Part shown: positions 59,323 through 64,000 of the stretch, piece by piece
Layout of the letters: the number at the start of each line of letters is the position of its first letter
Position numbering within the stretch: position 1 is the stretch's first letter
Assembly (NCBI GenBank): GCA_017792405.1
Contig: CP051231.1
Coordinates: forward strand, 4,179,295-4,243,294
Source of the DNA: Oceanicola sp.
Lineage (GTDB): Bacteria > Pseudomonadota > Alphaproteobacteria > Rhodobacterales > Rhodobacteraceae
DNA: 64,000 bases
Reading direction: 5' to 3'
Notes under the pieces: generated by a model
What the model was told of the DNA's origin: nothing
Database searches by the model: none
What the model saw: only the letters and a program-made list of their open reading frames with translations
Position numbers and translations under genes: made by a program

Positions 59323-60534
59323 CTAATCGTAGCTTCTCTGGTCGTCTATAACCTTGCCGTCTTTCGGCAGGCTTCCCAAGGGATGAATGCTGACCTCACC
59401 AGAAAGTTTCAGGATCTCGCGCACCGCGCTGGCCAGCGTGTCCTCGCTGCCACCCTCCGATTCAAAGGCCACCGCCATCAGGTCGCGCTCGTCTTCGCGC
59501 GTCACCGTCACCCGTGCCCGGGCTGCGCCCACGCGGGAAACCAGCTCCGCCACCTGCTCGGGCCGCACGAACATGCCCTTGATCTTCGCGGTCTGGTCGG
59601 CCCGGCCCATCCAGCCCTTGATCCGGCCATTGCTGCGCCCGCAATCGCTCTCGCCCGGCAGCACGGCGCTCAGATCGCCGGTCGCAAAACGGATCAGCGG
59701 GTAATCGGGGTTCAGCGTGGTCACCACCACCTCGCCCACCTCGCCTTCAGGCACCGGGTCGCCCGTGCCGGGGGTGACGATCTCCACCACCACCCCCTCG
59801 GCCACGATCAGCCCGCTCTCCGGGCTGCTTTCATAGGCGATATTGCCCAGATCGGCGGTGGCATAGCATTGCAGGCAGGTGATCCCGCGCTCGGCGTACC
59901 AGTCCCTGAGTGACGGAAACAGTGCCCCGCCTGACACCGCCGCCCGCGTAATCCCCAGTGAAACCGCCATCTCGTCGGCCTTCTCGAGGATCACCTTCAG
60001 GTAATCCGGCGTGCCCGCGTAGGCCGTCGCACCAAGGTCGGCAGCGGCCCGAACCTGAAGCTCCGTCTGCCCCGTGCCTGCCGGGATCACCGCCGCGCCC
60101 ACCGCGCGGGCGCCATTGTCAAACATCATCCCCGCCGGGGTCAGATGGTAGGCAAAGCAGTTCTGCACCACGTCGCCCGCGCCGATGCCGAGCGCGCGGA
60201 GAAAGGGGCCAAACCGCCACCAGTCTTCCGCATCGGCCATCCCTGGCTCATAGATCGGGCCGGGAGATTGGAAGAGGTGGGTGAACCCGCTGGCCTCCAC
60301 CGTGGTCAGCCCGCCCAAGGGCCGCCGCGCCGCCTGCGCCTCCATCAGCGCGCCCTTGCGCAGCACCGGCAGGGCAGCCAGCGCCTCCGCCGCGGTCACC
60401 GCACCCGCATCCACGCCCGCCAGCGCGCCATAGCCCGGCAGGCCCTGCGCCCGCGCCACCTGCTTTGGCAGCGCCGTGGCCATGTCCGCCGCCCGCGCCT
60501 CCGCGTTCCGCCATTCCGGCCCGCTCTTCACCAT
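59323..60534 (-). CDS. Phenylacetate-CoA ligase-like adenylating enzyme
   Basis: AMP-forming ligase-like protein of 403 residues, starting at ATG 60534 (GGAGGA upstream). Patterns: AGTPDYLKVILEKAD, ISGGA-like AVSGGALFPSLRDWYAER, QCYATADLGNIAYES, RADQTAKIKGMFVRPEQVAE. Smaller than acyl-CoA synthetases in general and PaaK-like. It precedes the Liv-type ABC ATPase gene only across the opposite-strand gene, so an operon with the transporter is not supported. The acid substrate is unknown. Confidence 0.85.
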   Translation of the reverse strand: MVKSGPEWRNAEARAADMATALPKQVARAQGLPGYGALAGVDAGAVTAAEALAALPVLRKGALMEAQAARRPLGGLTTVEASGFTHLFQSPGPIYEPGMADAEDWWRFGPFLRALGIGAGDVVQNCFAYHLTPAGMMFDNGARAVGAAVIPAGTGQTELQVRAAADLGATAYAGTPDYLKVILEKADEMAVSLGITRAAVSGGALFPSLRDWYAERGITCLQCYATADLGNIAYESSPESGLIVAEGVVVEIVTPGTGDPVPEGEVGEVVVTTLNPDYPLIRFATGDLSAVLPGESDCGRSNGRIKGWMGRADQTAKIKGMFVRPEQVAELVSRVGAARARVTVTREDERDLMAVAFESEGGSEDTLASAVREILKLSGEVSIHPLGSLPKDGKVIDDQRSYD

Positions 60535-60676
60535 TCTGTCCTCCTCAGGTTGCGCTTGAATGGGCGGTTTGCCGCCTCGGTTGCCCCAGCGGCAAGATAG
60601 CCGCTTTCTCCCCGCGACGCCCATGGCATAGTGCCAATGCGCGCGAGTGAAATTGTTTGAAGAAAGGCCCCGGCCT

Positions 60677-61525
60677 ATGCCCCAGCTTGCCGCAACCTCC
60701 ACCCGTCTGTCCGATGACTTTCTCGATGCCCGCATCGCCTTCTTGGAAGACGAGGCCATCATGGAGGCCGACTTCTCCGGCCTGCATTTCACCGGCTCCC
60801 GCGCGGTGAATCGCTTCTACGACCGGATCGAGGAGCGGATTGCCGAGACCGGTGAAGACAAGTGGTTCTTTCTCGTCAACTACTCCGACAACCGGATCGA
60901 CCCCGAAGCCTGGATCGCTTTCGCCCGCCGGGGCAGGGCGCTGAACCTCGCCTACTCCATGGGGACCGTCCGCTTCGATGTGAGCGAGGTGACCCGCGCC
61001 CAGATCGAGCGTTCCGCTGGCACCGAGAACTTCGACGCCAACCTCCTGCCCGACCGCGAGAGCGCCCTCGCGCGGCTCAAGACCTTCCAGAGCACCCGCC
61101 AGCGCAAGATCGTCCACCAGCCCAGCCACTCGCCTGACGAGATCCGCCGCCGCATCTCCTTCCGGCCCGATGCGGTGGTGATGGAGGTCGATTTCTCCGA
61201 TTTCACCTTCGCCAATGCCCGCGATGTCGATGATGTCTACGACCACATCGAAGACCGCATCCGAGAGACCGACCGCAAGTGGTTCTTCCTTGTGAACTAC
61301 GAGAACTGCCGCATCGAGCCCGCCGCATGGGTCCGCTACGCCTCGCGCGGCAAGCGGCTCAACCTCGCGGCCTCGCTCGGCTCGGTCCGCTACGCGCCCG
61401 GCAGCGAGACCGAGGCCGACATTCGCTTGCGCTCCGAGAGTCAGGATTTCGAGCCCAACATCCGCAACACGCGGGAAGAGGCCCTTGAGCGGATCGCCGA
61501 GATGCGGGCCGAAGCCGAAGCCTAG
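60677..61525 (+). CDS. Protein of two tandem copies of one domain (SpoIIAA-like)
   Basis: Protein of 282 residues from ATG 60677; a GTG at 60647 is also in frame but GAAGAAAGG lies 10 bases before the ATG. Residues about 27-137 and 167-275 are copies: IMEADFSGLHF/VMEVDFSDFTF, FYDRIEERI/VYDHIEDRI, KWFFLVNY (62-69 and 201-208), AFARRGRALNL/YASRGKRLNL, MGTVRF/LGSVRY. Each looks like an SpoIIAA-like (STAS-type) alpha-beta domain. No signal peptide. It is divergent from the ligase gene. Function unknown. Confidence 0.8.
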   Translation: MPQLAATSTRLSDDFLDARIAFLEDEAIMEADFSGLHFTGSRAVNRFYDRIEERIAETGEDKWFFLVNYSDNRIDPEAWIAFARRGRALNLAYSMGTVRFDVSEVTRAQIERSAGTENFDANLLPDRESALARLKTFQSTRQRKIVHQPSHSPDEIRRRISFRPDAVVMEVDFSDFTFANARDVDDVYDHIEDRIRETDRKWFFLVNYENCRIEPAAWVRYASRGKRLNLAASLGSVRYAPGSETEADIRLRSESQDFEPNIRNTREEALERIAEMRAEAEA

Positions 61526-61548
61526 GGCGGGACTGCTCCCGCCAACCG

Positions 61549-62376
61549 CTACGCCAGCCACCTCTTGCGCCGCCGATAGCTCCGCACATCGCGGAAAGAC
61601 TTGCGCCCTTCCTCGCTCATGCCGAGGTAGAACTCCTTCACATCCGGGTTCTCCCGCAGCTCCGCGGCAGGGCCGTCCATCACGATGCGCCCGGATTCCA
61701 GAATGTAGCCGTAATGGGCGAACCGCAGGGCGACGTTGGTGTTCTGCTCCGCGAGCAAAAAGGTCACCCCCTGCTCCTCGTTCAGCCGCTTCACGATGCC
61801 AAAGATTTGCTCCACCAGCTGCGGTGCCAGCCCCATGCTCGGCTCATCCAGCAAAATCGTCTCGGGTCGGCTCATCAGCGCGCGGCCGATCGCCACCATC
61901 TGCTGCTCCCCACCCGAGGTATAGCCAGCCTGGCTCTTCCGCCGCTCCTTCAAGCGCGGGAAATAGTCATAAACCATCTGCAAGTCGGCATCTGTGGCGC
62001 CGCGCCCGTCACGCCGGGTATAGGCGCCGGTCAGCAGGTTCTCCTCCACGGTGAGGTGCTCAAAGCAATGCCGGCCCTCCATCACCTGAATCACCCCCGA
62101 GGTCACCTGCGCTGCCGGGTCATGACCGGTCAGCCGCTCGCCGCGATAGGTGATGCTCCCCTTGGTGATCTCGCCCCGCTCCGAGCGCAGCAAGCCGCTG
62201 ATCGCCTTCAGCGTGGTGGTCTTGCCTGCGCCGTTGCCGCCCAGCAGCGCGGTGATCCCGCCCTTGGGCACCTTCAGGCTGACCCCCTTCAGCACGAGGA
62301 TCACGTGGTTGTAGATCACCTCGATGTTGTTGACCTCAAGCAGCGTCTCGCTCTCGGGTTTCGCGGCATCCAGCAT
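61549..62376 (-). CDS. Branched-chain amino acid type ABC transporter ATPase (LivF family)
   Basis: Cytoplasmic ATPase of 275 residues. Walker A LLGGNGAGKTTTLKA, signature YTSGGEQQMVAIGRAL (a Thr-Ser-Gly-Gly-Glu variant), Walker B ILLDEPSMGLAPQ. Sits downstream of the substrate-binding protein. Ends with a non-canonical basic tail (SYRRRKRWLA). A second ATPase and two permeases should lie to the right of the window or in the same cluster. Confidence 0.92.
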   Translation of the reverse strand: MLDAAKPESETLLEVNNIEVIYNHVILVLKGVSLKVPKGGITALLGGNGAGKTTTLKAISGLLRSERGEITKGSITYRGERLTGHDPAAQVTSGVIQVMEGRHCFEHLTVEENLLTGAYTRRDGRGATDADLQMVYDYFPRLKERRKSQAGYTSGGEQQMVAIGRALMSRPETILLDEPSMGLAPQLVEQIFGIVKRLNEEQGVTFLLAEQNTNVALRFAHYGYILESGRIVMDGPAAELRENPDVKEFYLGMSEEGRKSFRDVRSYRRRKRWLA

Positions 62377-62408
62377 CGCTCAGCTCTCCTCCGGGGCACG
62401 ACCCGCCC

Positions 62409-62430
62409 CTTCATCTTGGCGAAAATACTC
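62409..62430 (-). repeat. 3'-end motif copy 3 (after the binding-protein gene)
   Basis: On the minus strand GAGTATTTTCGCCAAGATGA continues with AG, right after the hairpin at 62436-62465. It resembles the copies after leuB and pbpC (ATATTTGNAGCAAGAAAATG) but is diverged. The arrangement stop - hairpin - motif is the same as after leuB. Confidence 0.5.
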
Positions 62431-62435
62431 GAATT

Positions 62436-62465
62436 CCCCGGCCGCAACCTGCGCTGCGGCCGGGG
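62436..62465 (-). terminator. Hairpin between the binding-protein and ATPase genes
   Basis: Perfect 11-bp stem CCCCGGCCGCA/TGCGGCCGGGG with an 8-base loop, 9 bases after the binding-protein stop. With TATTTT in the following motif it can act as a partial terminator or 3'-stabiliser, making the periplasmic protein more abundant than the ATPase. Confidence 0.6.
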
Positions 62466-62474
62466 AGGGTGGGC

Positions 62475-63758
62475 TTACATGCAGCCCGCTTCGATCCCGG
62501 CCTCGGCGGCAAAGGCGGCGCTGTCTTCTTCGACGAGCGGACCGATGACCTCCTGATCCGACTGGTAGTAATCGGTGATCAGGCTCCATGTGCCGGCGGC
62601 GGCATCCCACTGGGCCACGGCGCCATAGCCGTCACCGCCGTGGTTCTCGCAGCTCACTTTGAACTCCGGGCCAAAGCCCGGCAGGCCGAGGGCCTCCATC
62701 TTCGCTTCGGTGATCTCGAGGTTCTCCATGCCGTCACGCATCTGCGCCGGGGTGATAGCAGTCTCGCCGCTCATCTCCTGCGCGGTCTTGATCGCTTCGG
62801 CGGCCAGCATCGCGGCATACATGCCCCGGTTGTAGAGCGCGGTGCCAAGCTGGTCGCCAGCCCCCGCAGCCATGCCCTTGTCGACCACATGGGTCTGCAG
62901 GTCGGCATAAACCGGGTAATCCTTGCCGAGGTTGTGGAAGGTCAACGCCTTGTAGCCGTTGGCCCCGTCACCGGCGGGCAGCACGTCATTCTCCGAGCCG
63001 GACCACCAGATGCCGATGAACTTGTCCATCGGGAAGCGAATGTTCACCGCCTCCTGAATGGCAACCTGGTTCATCACGCCCCAGCCCCACATGATCACGT
63101 AGTCGGGCCGGTCGCGGCGGATCTGCAGCCACTGGCTCTTCTGCTCCTGACCGGGGTGATCCACCGGCAGCAGGCTCAGCTCATAGCCGTGCTTCTCCGC
63201 CAGCTTCTCCAGCGTCCGGATCGGCTCCTTGCCGTAGGCCGAGTTGTGATAGACCAGCGCCACCTTCTTGCCGGTCAGGTCGCCGCCTTCCTGCTCCGCG
63301 ATATGGGTGATCGCGTGGCTGGCGCCGTCCCAGTAGTTGGCCGGGTAATTGAACACCCACGGAAACACCGCGCCGTTCTTGGCCGAGGTCCGGCCATAGC
63401 CCATGGAGTGAATCGGGATGCCATCGGCGGTGGCCTTGGGGATCAGCTGATAGGTGATGCCGGTTGAGAGCGGCTGATAAACCAGAACGCCCTCGCCCTT
63501 GGTCGACTCGTAGCACTCCACACCCTTCTCGGTGTTGTAGCCGGTCTCGCATTCCACAAGGTTGATCTTCTCGCCGCCAACGCCGCCATCCCGCTCGTTG
63601 AGCAGGGTGAAGTAATCGGCATAGCCGTCAGCGAAAGGGATGCCGTTCGCCGCATAGGGGCCGGTGCGATAGCTGAGCGCCGACATGGTGATCTCTGCCA
63701 TCGCCGGAGCGGCGGCCATCACCGCGCCAAGCGCCAGTGTTGCCAGTGTCTTCTTCAT
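62475..63758 (-). CDS. Liv-type ABC transporter substrate-binding protein
   Basis: Periplasmic binding protein of 427 residues from ATG 63758 (MKKTLATLALGAVMAAAPAM, cleaved after AMA). The frame is open to 63902, in a region without conservation. Patterns: FADGYADYFTLLNERDGGVG, VYQPLSTGITYQLIPKATAD, GADGANGY-like GDGANGYKALTFHNLG. Family members bind branched-chain amino acids, amides, urea or aromatic acids; the ligand cannot be determined. Proximity to the PaaK-like ligase hints at an aromatic acid. Confidence 0.88.
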   Translation of the reverse strand: MKKTLATLALGAVMAAAPAMAEITMSALSYRTGPYAANGIPFADGYADYFTLLNERDGGVGGEKINLVECETGYNTEKGVECYESTKGEGVLVYQPLSTGITYQLIPKATADGIPIHSMGYGRTSAKNGAVFPWVFNYPANYWDGASHAITHIAEQEGGDLTGKKVALVYHNSAYGKEPIRTLEKLAEKHGYELSLLPVDHPGQEQKSQWLQIRRDRPDYVIMWGWGVMNQVAIQEAVNIRFPMDKFIGIWWSGSENDVLPAGDGANGYKALTFHNLGKDYPVYADLQTHVVDKGMAAGAGDQLGTALYNRGMYAAMLAAEAIKTAQEMSGETAITPAQMRDGMENLEITEAKMEALGLPGFGPEFKVSCENHGGDGYGAVAQWDAAAGTWSLITDYYQSDQEVIGPLVEEDSAAFAAEAGIEAGCM

Positions 63759-63798
63759 CGGGGTTCTCCTCCCTTGGTTGGTCCGATGTTGCGTTGCG

Positions 63799-63893
63799 CC
63801 GGGGTTCGGCCCCGGTCTCCTCCTCCTCGGCCCGTAGGTGGGCCAATCCGTCCCCCGCTTCCGCGGGTATCCTTGCGGTGGGAGCAACCCACC
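63799..63893 (-). other. Intergenic hairpins between LivM-type gene and binding-protein gene
   Basis: Two inverted repeats lie in the 145-bp gap: CCGGGG-TTCGG-CCCCGG at 63799-63815 and GGTGGG-AGCAA-CCCACC at 63877-63893. Neither is followed by a T-run. They may be RNA processing or stabilising structures within the transporter operon. Confidence 0.4.
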
Positions 63894-63903
63894 AATCCCC
63901 ACC

Positions 63904-64000
63904 CTAGTGCGGGAAGGGCCAGAGCCTCAGCTTCTCCTTCGCCACCCGCCACAGCTGCGCCAGCCCGTGCGGCTCAGCGATCAGGAAGATGATGATGAGC
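63904..64000 (-). CDS. Branched-chain ABC transporter permease (LivM-like), C-terminal end only
   Basis: The minus strand of the last 97 bases reads LIIIFLIAEPHGLAQLWRVA then KEKLRLWPFPH and a TAG stop at 63904. This is the usual tail of LivM-type permeases (IFLxEPxGLA). The rest is outside the window. It supports a full Liv operon running right to left into the binding-protein gene. Confidence 0.75.
   Translation of the reverse strand, partial: LIIIFLIAEPHGLAQLWRVAKEKLRLWPFPH

Overview
The window is chromosomal DNA of an alphaproteobacterium, most likely a member of the Rhodobacteraceae (Roseobacter group). The support is high GC content, dense gene packing with many ATGA/TGATG overlaps, TRAP and Rbs-type transporters, the leuC-(small ORF)-leuD arrangement, a DinB with an N-terminal zinc ribbon, and the A2M/PbpC pair. 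I see no phage, insertion sequence or CRISPR. The genus cannot be decided from the sequence.

Layout. (1) 1-2236: end of a metal-ion ABC transporter (two permeases) and an AEC-family carrier. (2) 2353-19164: about 17 kb that I read as a D-apiose/D-apionate utilisation island. It holds an Rbs-type sugar ABC transporter with a DUF2291 lipoprotein, a Gfo/Idh/MocA dehydrogenase (ApsD-like), an ApnL-like lactonase, a soluble GAF histidine kinase with a LuxR-type response regulator, a LacI-type regulator, a TRAP transporter, a VOC protein, a RuBisCO-like protein and a DUF1537 kinase (OiaK-like). The published oxidoisomerase ApnO is not visible; the VOC protein sits where it would be expected. Two near-identical palindromes (TGCGGG-WW-CCCGCA) lie about 92 bp in front of the lactonase gene and the apsD-ABC operon and are good operator candidates. 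(3) 19229-29449: tRNA-Pro, a DMT exporter, small dimeric alpha-beta barrel proteins with an ArsR-type regulator, leuB, a LysR regulator, an atypical SDR, an exo/endonuclease-like protein with a non-ATG start, and a membrane protein behind a textbook FNR/FixK promoter.

(4) 28545-37165: leuC-orf-leuD, a mechanosensitive channel, a thioesterase, YggT, a glycine-rich unknown protein, recQ and yaaA. (5) 37178-47778: a hybrid histidine kinase, then a bacterial alpha-2-macroglobulin, a glycolipid-binding-like protein and penicillin-binding protein 1C, overlapping or closely spaced. (6) 47943-56378: pyrF, an orphan T6SS amidase effector (Tae4) with a probable immunity gene, an NmrA-like reductase facing an HxlR regulator, a stomatin/NfeD pair, hutX, dinB, a thioesterase, an N-formylglutamate amidohydrolase, tRNA-Val and rpmJ. 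(7) 56407-64000: an SDR, a VOC protein, a degenerate caspase-like protein with peptidoglycan-binding domains, a phenylacetate-CoA-ligase-like enzyme, a protein built from two copies of one domain, and a Liv-type ABC transporter running off the right edge.

The most promising leads are the apionate island with its missing step and shared palindromes, a recurrent 3'-end motif found after three genes, the orphan Tae4 pair, and the pseudo-caspase.
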